From JBGSMF01 sp964651475 (GTDB lineage: Bacteria > Chloroflexota > Anaerolineae > Fen-1058), in NCBI GenBank assembly GCA_964651475.1, contig CAZYXV010000033.1, positions 1-40,659 on the forward strand: a DNA stretch of 40,659 nt, written 5' to 3'. Made by a program: the position numbers and the translations under genes. Every line of letters starts with the position of its first letter. Position 1 is the first letter of the stretch. The notes beneath the pieces are model-generated. The model did not search any database. It worked only from the letters and a program-made list of their open reading frames with translations, and had not been told where the DNA came from. Of the stretch, positions 1 to 8,579 are shown piece by piece.

Positions 1-54
1 CATCAGTCAGGCGGGTATGCTGAACATATCAAAACTTTTGTGGCCTGGTACTAG
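1..54 (+). CDS. possible 3' end of an upstream gene
   Basis: Frame 1 is open from the window edge and encodes HQSGGYAEHIKTFVAWY before a TAG at 52-54. The next gene on the same strand starts 38 bases later with its own ribosome binding site, so this could be the tail of the preceding operon gene. Seventeen residues are too few to assign a family. The stop codon lies inside a 7-bp tandem repeat, so the ending may have been altered by the repeat. The call rests only on position and strand and may be chance. Confidence 0.3.
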   Translation, partial: HQSGGYAEHIKTFVAWY

Positions 55-71
55 TTCCTAGTCGCTAGTCG
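51..71. repeat. 7-bp tandem repeat, three units
   Basis: CTAGTTC is followed by two exact copies of CTAGTCG and then a partial CTA. It lies just upstream of the ygeW ribosome binding site (AGGAGG, 81-86). It looks like a short simple repeat of the kind scattered through this window. No function is evident. Confidence 0.6.
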
Positions 72-92
72 CTAAAAACGAGGAGGTTGGAA

Positions 93-1079
93 ATGCAAAC
101 TTATTTACATGGTCGTGACCTGATTGGCGACCTTGATTTCAGCAAAGAAGAAGTCGAAACCGTTTTAGACGTAGCCTTTGACCTCAAGCGCAAGCGTGCC
201 TTGAACGAGCCGCACGCTTATCTGCGCGACAAGGTGCTGGCCATGTTGTTCTTTTTCAGCAGCACGCGCACGCGCGGCTCGTTCGAAGCCGGCATGGCAC
301 AATTGGGCGGGCACGCGGCGTTCATCGAAAGCAAGACGACGCAAATCGCGCACGGCGACACGCCCAAAGAAATCGGTGAAATTTTTGGCCGCTACTTTGA
401 CGGCATTGCCATCCGCCATTGTGATTGGGCTGTGGGCAATGGCTACCTGAACGCCGTGGCTAAAGCCTCGCGGGTGCCGGTGCTCAACATGCAGTGCGAC
501 ATTTATCACCCCTTCCAATGCCTGGCCGACTTGATGACGATTATCGAAAAGAAGGGGCGCGATCTGCGCCGCAAAAAGATGGTGGTGTCGTGGGCGTATG
601 CCGCGTCGTATCAAAAGCCAATGTCCGTGCCGCAATCGCTCATTTTGCAAATGCCACGTTTTGGAATGGACGTGGTGCTGGCGCATCCGCCCGAGTTCAA
701 GCTGATGCCCGAGATTATGGCCCAGGCTGAGGAGCAGGCCAAGAAATTCGGCTCTGGCTTTGAGGTTATCAGCGATCCAAATGGCATGGAAAAAGCATTC
801 AAGGACGCCGACATTATCTATGCCAAGTCGTGGGGCGCGATGGTTCACACGCCCGATGCCGACGAAGGCGCCAAGATCATCAAGAAATACTCGCACTGGA
901 TCACCGACGAGCGCAAGATGGCTCTGGCCAGACCCGATGCGATCTATATGCACCCGCTGCCGGCCGACCGCAACATCGAAGTGACCGACGGCGTGATGGA
1001 CGGCCCCAACTCGGTAGTGTACGACCAGGCCGAGAACCGCCTGCACGCGCAAAAGGCCGTCATGGCATTGACAATGTAG
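93..1079 (+). CDS. ygeW: YgeW-like knotted carbamoyltransferase
   Basis: This is a 328-residue member of the aspartate/ornithine carbamoyltransferase superfamily, closest in sequence style to E. coli YgeW, whose acceptor substrate is not firmly known. Visible hallmarks are the carbamoyl-phosphate loop SSTRTRGSF near residue 56, the HPFQCLADL motif near residue 151, and HPLPADRNIEVTDGV near the C-terminus. The ATG at 93 is preferred because AGGAGG lies at 81-86; an in-frame TTG at 87 is less likely. Carbamate kinase follows 19 bases downstream. The pair fits phosphorolysis of a carbamoylated (ureido) intermediate to carbamoyl phosphate, then ATP formation. In E. coli ygeW sits with ygeX, yqeA, ygfK and xdhD in a purine-degradation cluster, and the same set of neighbours appears here. 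Family assignment is strong; the substrate is inference. Confidence 0.93.
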   Translation: MQTYLHGRDLIGDLDFSKEEVETVLDVAFDLKRKRALNEPHAYLRDKVLAMLFFFSSTRTRGSFEAGMAQLGGHAAFIESKTTQIAHGDTPKEIGEIFGRYFDGIAIRHCDWAVGNGYLNAVAKASRVPVLNMQCDIYHPFQCLADLMTIIEKKGRDLRRKKMVVSWAYAASYQKPMSVPQSLILQMPRFGMDVVLAHPPEFKLMPEIMAQAEEQAKKFGSGFEVISDPNGMEKAFKDADIIYAKSWGAMVHTPDADEGAKIIKKYSHWITDERKMALARPDAIYMHPLPADRNIEVTDGVMDGPNSVVYDQAENRLHAQKAVMALTM

Positions 1080-1098
1080 ACAAGGAAATGAGTAGACT

Positions 1099-2052
1099 AT
1101 GAACGACAAACCTAAAGTAGCCGTCGTCGCCGTGGGCGGCAACGCGCTGATTATTGACAAACAACACGAAGACGTGGCCTCGCAGGTCAAAGCAGTCGAA
1201 GAGACTTGCAAGCACATCGCAAACATGATCGCTCGCGGTTGGAACGTGATCGTGACGCATGGCAATGGCCCGCAGGTGGGCTTTATTTTGCGCCGCAACG
1301 AGCTGGCTTCCCCCGAAGTTCACTCGACGCCGCTGGACGTCATCGGCGCGGATACGCAAGGTTCGATTGGCTACATGATTGCGCGCGCGCTCGACAACGA
1401 GTTCAAGCAGCGCAACATTCAACGCTCGGTGGCCGCCGTGGTGACGCAGGTACTGGTGGACCGCAATGACCCCGGCTTCAAGAATCCGACCAAGGGCATT
1501 GGCGGCTTTACAACCAAAGACAAAGCCGACGTGTTCGCCCAAGAAGGTTGGATCGTCAAAGAAGACGCCGGGCGCGGCTGGCGGCGCATGATTGCATCGC
1601 CCATCCCGCTCAAGATCGTCGAGTTGGGAGCGATCAAGAATCTGATTGATTCGGGTTTTATCGTCGTGGCGGTGGGCGGCGGCGGCATTCCGGTGATTGA
1701 AGATGAACATGGAATGTTGCAGGGGACGTTCGCCGTGATTGACAAAGATCGCGCCAGCAGCCTGCTCGCGTCTGACCTGAAGGTTGACCTGTTCCTGATC
1801 TCGACGGCTGTGGAAAAGGTCGCCATCAATTTTAACAAGCCCGATCAAAAGTGGCTGGGCCAGATGACGCTGAGCGAGGCCAAAAAGCTGTACGCTGAAG
1901 GGCACTTTCTTTCGGGCAGCATGGGGCCCAAGATCGAGGCCATCATTGCTTTCCTGGAAGCCAATCCCAAAGGCAAGGCGCTGGTCACCGACCCGCCGCA
2001 CATTGTAGACGCGCTGGATGGCAAAACCGGCACGTGGATTATTCAGGATTAG
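1099..2052 (+). CDS. arcC: carbamate kinase
   Basis: This 317-residue protein of the amino acid kinase fold has the usual length for the family. It would convert carbamoyl phosphate and ADP to ATP, CO2 and ammonia. Diagnostic stretches are the N-terminal VAVVAVGGNALI, the THGNGPQVG loop, the RMIASPIP segment, the glycine-rich AVGGGGIPV segment and the C-terminal SGSMGPKIEA segment. It lies 19 bases after ygeW and ends 16 bases before the PLP enzyme, so it is almost certainly in the same transcript. It corresponds in position and role to E. coli yqeA. Coupled to YgeW it would be the energy-yielding step of purine breakdown. The ribosome binding site (AAGGA, 1082-1086) is somewhat far from the ATG at 1099. 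Confidence 0.95.
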   Translation: MNDKPKVAVVAVGGNALIIDKQHEDVASQVKAVEETCKHIANMIARGWNVIVTHGNGPQVGFILRRNELASPEVHSTPLDVIGADTQGSIGYMIARALDNEFKQRNIQRSVAAVVTQVLVDRNDPGFKNPTKGIGGFTTKDKADVFAQEGWIVKEDAGRGWRRMIASPIPLKIVELGAIKNLIDSGFIVVAVGGGGIPVIEDEHGMLQGTFAVIDKDRASSLLASDLKVDLFLISTAVEKVAINFNKPDQKWLGQMTLSEAKKLYAEGHFLSGSMGPKIEAIIAFLEANPKGKALVTDPPHIVDALDGKTGTWIIQD

Positions 2053-2068
2053 GGACTGGGAGCAAAAT

Positions 2069-3529
2069 ATGATAGATTTGACCGTACACTCTGACCGTCT
2101 CGAACGCGCCGTGAGGCGCGCACGCGAGCGTAACATCATCATTCCTACCTTTGCGCAGATGCGAGACCCATCCTTGATCCCCGACAAGATCAAGGCGCAA
2201 CTCAAGAACGTGGGCTTGTGGGATGTCAACCCGCTCAATCTGTTTCGCATTACGTGGCGCAACGAGCCAACCCCGCACGGCGGCGGCTTTGGCGGCGTCA
2301 ATTACATGGAATTCCCCAAGTCACTCACCGGCGTGGATGCCCGCATCATTGTGTTGGTGGGCAAGTGGTTCCCTACCGGCGCGCACAAGGTCGGCGCGGC
2401 GTTCGGCTGCCTGGTGCCGCGGCTGGTCACCGGCCAGTTTGACCCGACCACGCAAAAGGCCGTGTGGCCTTCCACCGGCAACTATTGCCGCGGCGGCGCG
2501 TACGACTCGGCGCTGCTGGCCTGCCAGTCCATTGCCATCTTGCCGGAAGGCATGAGCAAAGAGCGTTTTGAGTGGTTATCCCGAATTGCGGGTGAAGTGA
2601 TTGCCACGCCCGGCACCGAAAGCAATGTCAAGGAAATCTTTGACAAGTGCTGGGAACTGCGCCGCTCTGGCCAGGACCTGATGATCTTTAACCAGTTTGA
2701 AGAATTTGGCAATTACCTGTGGCACTATGACATCACCGGCCGCGCGCTGGAAGAAGTGTTGAAGCAAGTGCTGCGTCCCGATGAGACACTGCGCGGCTCG
2801 GTCTTTACCACCGGTTCGGCTGGCACCATCGGGTCGGGTGATTATCTGAAAGAGCTTTGGCCGCAAAGCAAGCTGGCCGCCAGCGAGGCGCTGCAATGCC
2901 CCACGCTGCTTCTCAATGGTTTCGGCGCGCATCGCATTGAGGGCATTGGCGACAAGCACGTGCCGTGGATTCACAATCTCAAGAACACAGACATGATCAT
3001 GGCGATTGACGACGAAGCGCCCATCCAGATGATCCGCCTGTTCAACGAGCCGGAAGGCAAAAAATACCTGGCCCGGATGGGAGTGCCAGAAGCGCTCGTC
3101 GAGCAACTGCACTTGCTGGGCATCTCGGGCGCGGCCAATTTGCTGTCTGCCATCAAGATGGCCAAGTGGTACGAGTGGGGCGAGGGCGACGTCGTCCTCA
3201 CGGTGCTCACCGATTCAATGGAATTGTACAGCAGCCGGCTGCGCGAGCTAAACGCCGAGCGCGGCGAATTCACGGCCCGCGATGCGGCGGTGGCCTACCA
3301 TCAATATTTGGTGGGCCAGAGCACGGATTATATGGAAGAGTTGACTTACCCCGCTCGCAAGCGTGTCCACAATCTCAAGTACTACACCTGGGTTGAGCAG
3401 CAAGGCAAGACCTACGAAGAAATCCAGGCGCAGTGGCATCAAAAGGACTATTGGACCAACATCCACGGCCAGGTAGACGCGATTGACGCGCTCATTCAAG
3501 AATTCAACGCCAGGGTCGGTTTGCTGTAG
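2069..3529 (+). CDS. fold-type II PLP-dependent enzyme, putative lyase
   Basis: This 486-residue protein belongs to the tryptophan synthase beta/cysteine synthase-like PLP superfamily. The probable Schiff-base lysine is in FPTGAHKVGAAFG (about residue 107), followed by the STGNYCRGGAY substrate loop and a glycine-rich phosphate-binding loop, TTGSAGTIGSGDYL (about residue 250). At about 490 residues it is longer than diaminopropionate ammonia-lyase (YgeX, about 400) and does not look like a plain ortholog. The ATG at 2069 is chosen because GGGAG sits at 2058-2062; an upstream ATG at 2018 overlaps carbamate kinase. Its place directly after ygeW and carbamate kinase matches the ygeX slot of the E. 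coli cluster, so a role in deaminating the diaminopropionate-like end product is a reasonable inference, not shown by the sequence. Confidence 0.9.
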   Translation: MIDLTVHSDRLERAVRRARERNIIIPTFAQMRDPSLIPDKIKAQLKNVGLWDVNPLNLFRITWRNEPTPHGGGFGGVNYMEFPKSLTGVDARIIVLVGKWFPTGAHKVGAAFGCLVPRLVTGQFDPTTQKAVWPSTGNYCRGGAYDSALLACQSIAILPEGMSKERFEWLSRIAGEVIATPGTESNVKEIFDKCWELRRSGQDLMIFNQFEEFGNYLWHYDITGRALEEVLKQVLRPDETLRGSVFTTGSAGTIGSGDYLKELWPQSKLAASEALQCPTLLLNGFGAHRIEGIGDKHVPWIHNLKNTDMIMAIDDEAPIQMIRLFNEPEGKKYLARMGVPEALVEQLHLLGISGAANLLSAIKMAKWYEWGEGDVVLTVLTDSMELYSSRLRELNAERGEFTARDAAVAYHQYLVGQSTDYMEELTYPARKRVHNLKYYTWVEQQGKTYEEIQAQWHQKDYWTNIHGQVDAIDALIQEFNARVGLL

Positions 3530-3536
3530 CATCGTT

Positions 3537-3573
3537 CCAGACCTGACGGGTTAGCGCAACCTGTCAGGTCTGG
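3537..3573. terminator. strong hairpin between PLP gene and transporter genes
   Basis: The arms CCAGACCTGAC (3537-3547) and GTCAGGTCTGG (3563-3573) pair perfectly, and the inner GGGTT and AACCT extend the stem to 16 pairs around a 5-base loop. Only a short T-rich stretch (TTTATAATT) follows, so it may be a weak terminator, an mRNA-stability element or a dispersed repeat. It separates the enzyme genes from the permeases. The TATAAT at 3576-3581 lacks a convincing -35. Confidence 0.55.
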
Positions 3574-3594
3574 TTTATAATTGGGGGTGAGTCT

Positions 3595-4719
3595 ATGTCC
3601 AAATCCGTCTCCTCCCTCCGCGCATCCGGTGGAACTGCATTTGACTGGCGAGATGTTGCCATCAACGTGGCGCTGCCTCTGCTGGCCATGTTAGCGGCGC
3701 TCGTCATCGGCGCCGTCATGCTGCTCTTCCTGAAAGCCAGCCCCATCACGGCCTACGCCGCCATGATCAGCGGCGTGTTTGGCAGCGTATCGGGCATCAC
3801 GCAGGCGCTGGTCAAAGCTACGCCATTACTGTTAGTCGGGCTGGGCATCTGCATCGCCTTTCGCGCCAGCGTGATCAATATCGGCGCGGAGGGACAAATC
3901 ATCGCCGGGGCCTTGATGGCGACGTGGTTCCCGCTCACCTTCCGCACGTGGCCGGGCTGGCTGCTGATTCCCTCGACGCTGCTCATGGGCTTTATTGCCG
4001 GCTCGGTCTGGGGCCTGATTCCCGGCATCCTCAAGGCTCGCTTGAACGTCAACGAAATCCTCAGCACCGTGATGATGAACGCCATTGCGCTGCAATTGAT
4101 GAACCTGCTCATACGCGGCCCGCTGATTGACCCGGCGGGCGTGACGGCCGGCACGTACCTGGCGCAATCGGAGCGGCTGCCCGAGCAGGTGTGGCTGGCG
4201 CGCCTGGTTCCCCAAACGCTCCTGCACAGCGGCGCCATCATCGCCGTGGTGTTGGCGATTGTCGTTTATGTCTTTTTGTGGCGCACCACCATCGGTTACC
4301 GCATCCGGGCAGTGGGCCTCAACCCCGATGCGTCGCGCTATGCCGGCATCAACGTTCCTTTTTACCAGGCGCTCTCGCTGACGTTGGCGGGCGGCCTGGC
4401 CGGGCTGGCCGGCGTGGTCGAAGTGATCGGCGTGCAGCACCGGCTGCTGGAAGGCATCACCAGCGGCTATGGGTTTTCGGGCATCGTGGCGGCGTTGTTC
4501 GGCGGCTTGCATCCACTTGGGTTGATTCCGGCCTCGTGCTTGTTTGGCGGCTTGCTGGTGGGGGCAGACAAGATGCAGCGCGCGGTGCAGGTGCCTTCGG
4601 CGTTGGTGGGCACCATGCTGGGACTGGTGGTGCTGTTCGTGGTCGGTTCGTCCTTGTGGTCGCGCCGCTGGGCTGCGCGGCGCATGATCGCTGCCGCCAA
4701 AGAAGAGGTCGAGCCATGA
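3595..4719 (+). CDS. ABC transporter permease, nucleoside/purine type
   Basis: This is a 374-residue polytopic inner-membrane permease of the branched-chain amino acid/sugar/nucleoside type (BPD_transp_2). The first hydrophobic segment is near residues 25-47, followed by about eight more. Family signatures include FRASVINIGAEGQIIAGAL and the cytoplasmic coupling-region stretch YRIRAVGLNPDASRYAGI. This is the larger of the two permeases in such systems, as with Bacillus YufP. The ribosome binding site GGGGGTGAG at 3583-3591 supports the ATG at 3595. The stop overlaps the next start (ATGA), indicating translational coupling with the second permease. With the BMP lipoprotein and ATPase downstream it makes up a complete importer, probably for purines or nucleosides judging by the neighbouring catabolic genes. 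Confidence 0.93.
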   Translation: MSKSVSSLRASGGTAFDWRDVAINVALPLLAMLAALVIGAVMLLFLKASPITAYAAMISGVFGSVSGITQALVKATPLLLVGLGICIAFRASVINIGAEGQIIAGALMATWFPLTFRTWPGWLLIPSTLLMGFIAGSVWGLIPGILKARLNVNEILSTVMMNAIALQLMNLLIRGPLIDPAGVTAGTYLAQSERLPEQVWLARLVPQTLLHSGAIIAVVLAIVVYVFLWRTTIGYRIRAVGLNPDASRYAGINVPFYQALSLTLAGGLAGLAGVVEVIGVQHRLLEGITSGYGFSGIVAALFGGLHPLGLIPASCLFGGLLVGADKMQRAVQVPSALVGTMLGLVVLFVVGSSLWSRRWAARRMIAAAKEEVEP

Positions 4720-5648
4720 AAGACGTCTTTTCACTTGGGGTATTCGTCGGTATCCTGACGTCGGCCATCCGGCTGGCCACGCCCTACCTGTACGCCGCTA
4801 TCGGCGAAGCGTTCGCGCAAACTTCGGGCGTGGTGAACCTGGGTGTGGATGGCATTATGCTGATCGGCGCTTATGCCGCTTTTTTCGTCGCCCTCAATAC
4901 CGGCAACTTGTGGCTGGGGGTGCTGGCGGCTATGGGCGTGGGGTTGCTCATGGGACTGTTGATGTCCGTCATCAGCGTCACACTCAAAGCCGAGCAAGGC
5001 ATCAGCGGCATTGGCCTTTACATGTTCGGGCTGGGACTGTCGTCGCTGCTGTTCAAAGCCACCATCGGCACCGTCAAGACGGTGGTTGGATTCCCGCCGA
5101 TCAAGATTCCGCTGTTGGGCGATCTTCCCGTCATCGGCCCTGTTTTGTTTCAACACAGCCTGCCGGTGTATGGCGCGTTCCTGCTGGTGCCGCTGGCGTG
5201 GTGGTTTCTGGACAAGACGACGTGGGGACTGCGCATCAAGGCCGTCGGGCAAAATCCAGCGGCGGCGGATTCGTTGGGAGTGAATGTGGACCGGGTGCGC
5301 TATTTTAGCGTGTGCCTGGGTTCGGTGCTGGCAGGGTTGGCGGGCGCGTCGCTATCAATCGCGCTGCTCAACCTGTTCCAAGAAAATCTGACGGCCGGCC
5401 AGGGCTTTATCGCCGTGGCGCTGGTGTACTTTGGCGGATGGAGGCCGTTGGGCATTATGGGCGGCGCGCTGCTGTTCAGCACGGTCAATGCATTCCAGTT
5501 GTGGATGCAAGTGCTCGGCGTCAAGATTCCATCCGACGTGGCGGTGATGTTGCCGTACCTGTTGACCATCGCCGCGCTGGCCGTGACGGTGAGCCGGGTG
5601 CGCCAGCCGGCCGCGTTGAACAAGCCCTTTGAGCGCGGCGAAAACTAG
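4716..5648 (+). CDS. ABC transporter permease, second subunit
   Basis: This 310-residue multi-spanning permease of the same family resembles Bacillus YufQ. It starts at the ATG overlapping the previous stop by four bases; a longer reading frame beginning at 4191 is only a shadow of the first permease gene. Signatures are AQTSGVVNLGVDGIMLIGAYAA near the N-terminus and the coupling stretch LRIKAVGQNPAAADSLGV around residue 180. It should pair with the upstream permease as a heterodimer. A tandem hairpin region follows before the binding-protein gene. Confidence 0.93.
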   Translation: MKDVFSLGVFVGILTSAIRLATPYLYAAIGEAFAQTSGVVNLGVDGIMLIGAYAAFFVALNTGNLWLGVLAAMGVGLLMGLLMSVISVTLKAEQGISGIGLYMFGLGLSSLLFKATIGTVKTVVGFPPIKIPLLGDLPVIGPVLFQHSLPVYGAFLLVPLAWWFLDKTTWGLRIKAVGQNPAAADSLGVNVDRVRYFSVCLGSVLAGLAGASLSIALLNLFQENLTAGQGFIAVALVYFGGWRPLGIMGGALLFSTVNAFQLWMQVLGVKIPSDVAVMLPYLLTIAALAVTVSRVRQPAALNKPFERGEN

Positions 5649-5649
5649 G

Positions 5650-5699
5650 CGGGTCGGCTGCGCCGACCCGAAGCAGTTTCGGGCAAAGCCCGAAACTGC
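5650..5699. repeat. two adjacent perfect hairpins
   Basis: CGGGTCGGC (5650-5658) pairs with GCCGACCCG (5662-5670) around a TGC loop. Three bases later GCAGTTTCGGGC (5673-5684) pairs with GCCCGAAACTGC (5688-5699) around AAA. There is no T-run, so a simple terminator is unlikely. Between a permease gene and its binding-protein gene, such structures can protect or trim mRNA to give unequal expression. It may equally be a dispersed repeat. The rest of the gap (5700-5812) shows nothing further. Confidence 0.7.
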
Positions 5700-5812
5700 G
5701 ATCAAGATAGCAGAGGTAAAACCTGACGCATTTGTACAGATTTCAGGCTATATAGATGTCTAGTCATTGCGTTGGTTTGCGGATAAAAATCATATCACAA
5801 AAGGAGAAAAGT

Positions 5813-6814
5813 ATGAAAACCAGGTTCTTGTTCACCCTCGTAGTCATTGCGCTGCTGGCTTCCGCGTGCGGCGGCCCGGCAGCCCCCTCCGGCGGCGGCG
5901 CAGCGGCCAAATCGTTTCGCATCGCCGTGATCATGCCCAGCGCCACAACGGACATGGCGTTCAGCCAATCCATGTGGTCGGCGCTCAAAACTGTGCAGGC
6001 CGAGATGGGCGGCGAAAGCGCGCTCGAACTCAAGTACTCGGAAAGCATGTTCAACGTGCCCGACGCGGCAGCCGCCATCCGCGACTATGCCAGCCAGGGT
6101 TTCGATATCGTGATTGCGCACGGTTCGCAATACGGATCGTCGGTGCAAGAAATCGCCAAAGATTTCCCCCAAACGACCTTTGCGTGGGGCACGGACGTCA
6201 ACACCTTTGGCTTGCCCAACGTGTATGCGTACACGGCGGCAGCCGAAGAAGGCGGTTACGTGAACGGCGTGCTGGCGGCCAGGTTGACCAAGAGCAAGCT
6301 CATCGGCGTGACCGGCCCGGTGGAAGTGGGCGACGCCAAGACCTATATTGACGGCTTTGTGCAGGGCGTGGCTTCGGTTGACCCGAACATCAAGGTCGCC
6401 AAGACGTGGACGGGTTCGTTTTCAGACGTGGCGCTGATGACCGAGGCGGCCAAGACGCACATCGCCGCCGGCGCGGACGCATTGACCGGCTCGTCGCAAT
6501 CGGTGGTCGGCTCGATTGGCGCGGCCAAAGAAAAGGGCAACGTTCTGTGGTTCGGCACACAGGCCGACCAGGCAACGCTCGCGCCTAATCTCGTCGTGGC
6601 TTCGCAGGTGTACGATTGGACCGGCATACTGAAAGAAATGATCAATAACCGCAAGGCCGGCAAGCTCGGCGGCGACAAGTTCGTGCTGCAGCTCAAGAAT
6701 GGCGGACTCAAGATCGCCTACAACTCGGGCTACAGCCTGTCCGCCGACGCCAAAGCGGCCGGCGATGCCGCCATTGACGGCATCAAGAGCGGCAGCATCA
6801 CCGTCAACCCATAG
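5813..6814 (+). CDS. BMP-family substrate-binding lipoprotein
   Basis: This 333-residue exported binding protein belongs to the Bmp/Med (PnrA-like) family that binds nucleosides and related purines. It begins with a lipoprotein signal (charged MKTRF, hydrophobic core, then LLASAC with the lipidation cysteine at about residue 19) and a Gly/Ala/Ser-rich linker. The mature domain starts with FRIAVIMPSATTDMAFSQ, includes the typical IVIAHGSQYGSS and AAEEGGYVNGVLAA stretches, and ends in the second lobe. The ATG at 5813 is chosen because AAGGAG is at 5801-5806; an in-frame upstream ATG at 5756 would spoil the signal peptide. It supplies specificity to the two upstream permeases and the downstream ATPase. 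The ligand is inferred from family and locus. Confidence 0.93.
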   Translation: MKTRFLFTLVVIALLASACGGPAAPSGGGAAAKSFRIAVIMPSATTDMAFSQSMWSALKTVQAEMGGESALELKYSESMFNVPDAAAAIRDYASQGFDIVIAHGSQYGSSVQEIAKDFPQTTFAWGTDVNTFGLPNVYAYTAAAEEGGYVNGVLAARLTKSKLIGVTGPVEVGDAKTYIDGFVQGVASVDPNIKVAKTWTGSFSDVALMTEAAKTHIAAGADALTGSSQSVVGSIGAAKEKGNVLWFGTQADQATLAPNLVVASQVYDWTGILKEMINNRKAGKLGGDKFVLQLKNGGLKIAYNSGYSLSADAKAAGDAAIDGIKSGSITVNP

Positions 6815-6826
6815 CGCAACCCATCT

Positions 6827-6893
6827 CACCGCTGAGACGCCGAGGACGCAGAGGGTTTTTACAAAACTCGGCGATCTCTGCGCCTCAGCGGTG
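6827..6893. repeat. dispersed inverted repeat, copy 1
   Basis: The left arm begins CACCGCTGAGACGC and continues to CGCAGAG; the right arm CTCTGCGCCTCAGCGGTG pairs with it, with a short mismatch and loop between. It lies between the binding-protein and ATPase genes. A related element sits at 12692-12766, so this is a family of hairpin-forming repeats and not a gene-specific site. It could also act as an mRNA processing or stability element. Confidence 0.75.
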
Positions 6894-6958
6894 TAAGGGC
6901 AGGTCTGAGACCCGCCCCTGCTGACAACATCTTTGGCCAGTGGTTACAGGATATCAAG

Positions 6959-8521
6959 ATGGCGTCTATTTCACTCACTACATTACAACACCGTATTCAG
7001 CGCGTGGAAATGTGCGACATTATCAAGCGCTTTCCCGGCGTGCTGGCAAATTACAAGGTCTGTTTTGACGTAAACGCGGGCGAAGTGCACGCCTTGCTGG
7101 GTGAAAACGGCGCGGGCAAGAGCACCCTCATGCGGCAGTTGTATGGCCTGTACCGGCCCGACGAAGGCGAGATCCTGATTGATGGCAAGCCGCACGTGTT
7201 CCGCTCGCCGGCCGACGCCATCCGCGCCGGCATTGGCATGATTCACCAGCATTTCATGCTCGTGCCCACGCTGACCGTGGCGCAAAATGTGGCGCTCGGC
7301 CTCCGCTCGTCGCGCGAGCCTGTGCTCGACCTGGAACGAGTGTCCGCGCGGATTCGCGAGCTATCGCAGGCGTACGGCCTGAAGGTTGATCCATCGGCCT
7401 ACGTCTGGCAGTTGGCGGTGGGCGAGCAGCAGCGTGTCGAGATCATCAAGGCGCTGTATCGCGGCGCGAGCCTGATTATTTTGGACGAGCCAACCGCCGT
7501 GCTCACGCCGCAAGAAGTCAACGACTTGTTCACAACGCTCAAGCGCATGGTGAGCGAGGGGCACGCGCTCGTGTTCATCTCGCACAAATTGCACGAGGTC
7601 ATGGACATCAGCGACCGCGTGACGGTGCTGCGCGACGGGCACGCCATCGGCACGCGGCCCACACGCGAGGTCACGCGCAACGATCTGGTCAAGATGATGG
7701 TCGGGCGCGAGGTAAAGCCGCTCTCGCCTCAGCCGATCAAGACTGGCGACGTTCGCCTCAAGATTAAGGGGCTGCGCGCCATGGGCGACCGGGGCGCCGA
7801 GATGCTGCGCGGAGTGGACCTGGACGTTCGCGCCGGCGAGATTGTGGGGCTGGCGGGCGTATCGGGCAACGGGCAGCGGGAACTGGCGCAATGCCTGGCC
7901 GGCCTGCGCGAGATAACGTCCGGCACGATCTTGATTGACGGGCAAGACATGACCACCGCCTCGCTGCGCAAACGGATGGAGGCCGGGCAAGCTTATATCC
8001 CCGAAGAGCGCATGCGCGACGGCGCCATCCGCGAGTTTTCCGTGCAAGACAATCTGTTTCTGCGCGACCACGCCTCACCCCAATACACGCGCGGCATTTT
8101 CCTGGATTTTGCCAAAATGTCGGGCCGCGCCCGCGAGTTGGTGAGCGAGTTTGCCGTCAAGACGCCCGGCCTCGACACGCCCATCAAAAACCTTTCCGGC
8201 GGCAATATTCAAAAGGCGATTATGGCGCGCGAGCTATCGCGCCAGCCCAAAGTTCTGATCGCGGCGCAGCCCACGCGCGGCGTAGACATTGGCGCGACCG
8301 AGTACATTCATCAGCGCTTGCTCGAACAGCGCGCCGGAGGCACGGCTATCTTGCTCATCTCGGAAGACCTGGACGAGATACGCACGCTTTCAGACCGGAT
8401 TGCAGTGATGTACGAAGGACACATCATCGGCATCGTCGAACGCGACGGGGCCACCGTCGAGCAGATTGGCCTGATGATGGCCGGCATTGCGATGGCCGAG
8501 GCGTTGCAGCGCCCGGCCTGA
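6959..8521 (+). CDS. ABC transporter ATPase, two-domain
   Basis: This is a 520-residue cytoplasmic ATPase with two nucleotide-binding domains, as in sugar and nucleoside importers such as YufO. The first domain has Walker A GENGAGKST, a Q-loop region IGMIHQHFM, a degenerate signature LAVGEQQRVEI and Walker B LIILDEPTAVL. The second has a weak Walker A (GVSGNGQRE), the signature LSGGNIQKAIMAREL and a degenerate Walker B (VLIAAQPTRGVD). Such asymmetry is normal for this family. It completes the importer with the two permeases and BMP lipoprotein. The ribosome binding site is weak. The hairpin repeat upstream separates it from the binding-protein gene but not from the transcription unit. Confidence 0.94.
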   Translation: MASISLTTLQHRIQRVEMCDIIKRFPGVLANYKVCFDVNAGEVHALLGENGAGKSTLMRQLYGLYRPDEGEILIDGKPHVFRSPADAIRAGIGMIHQHFMLVPTLTVAQNVALGLRSSREPVLDLERVSARIRELSQAYGLKVDPSAYVWQLAVGEQQRVEIIKALYRGASLIILDEPTAVLTPQEVNDLFTTLKRMVSEGHALVFISHKLHEVMDISDRVTVLRDGHAIGTRPTREVTRNDLVKMMVGREVKPLSPQPIKTGDVRLKIKGLRAMGDRGAEMLRGVDLDVRAGEIVGLAGVSGNGQRELAQCLAGLREITSGTILIDGQDMTTASLRKRMEAGQAYIPEERMRDGAIREFSVQDNLFLRDHASPQYTRGIFLDFAKMSGRARELVSEFAVKTPGLDTPIKNLSGGNIQKAIMARELSRQPKVLIAAQPTRGVDIGATEYIHQRLLEQRAGGTAILLISEDLDEIRTLSDRIAVMYEGHIIGIVERDGATVEQIGLMMAGIAMAEALQRPA

Positions 8522-8579
8522 TCAGGCGAAACGCCGGGCGCAATAGAGGGAGCTTGCCATCAAAGTCCAATTCGAAGAA

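Noticed and set aside
165..1298. 377-residue open frame on the minus strand
   Set aside because: It is antisense to ygeW and carbamate kinase, has no ribosome binding site and shows no protein-family pattern; it is a GC-rich shadow frame.
4191..4715. N-terminal extension of the second permease
   Set aside because: This part is an out-of-frame reading of the first permease gene. The ATGA overlap at 4716 gives a normal-length permease with the conserved N-terminus.
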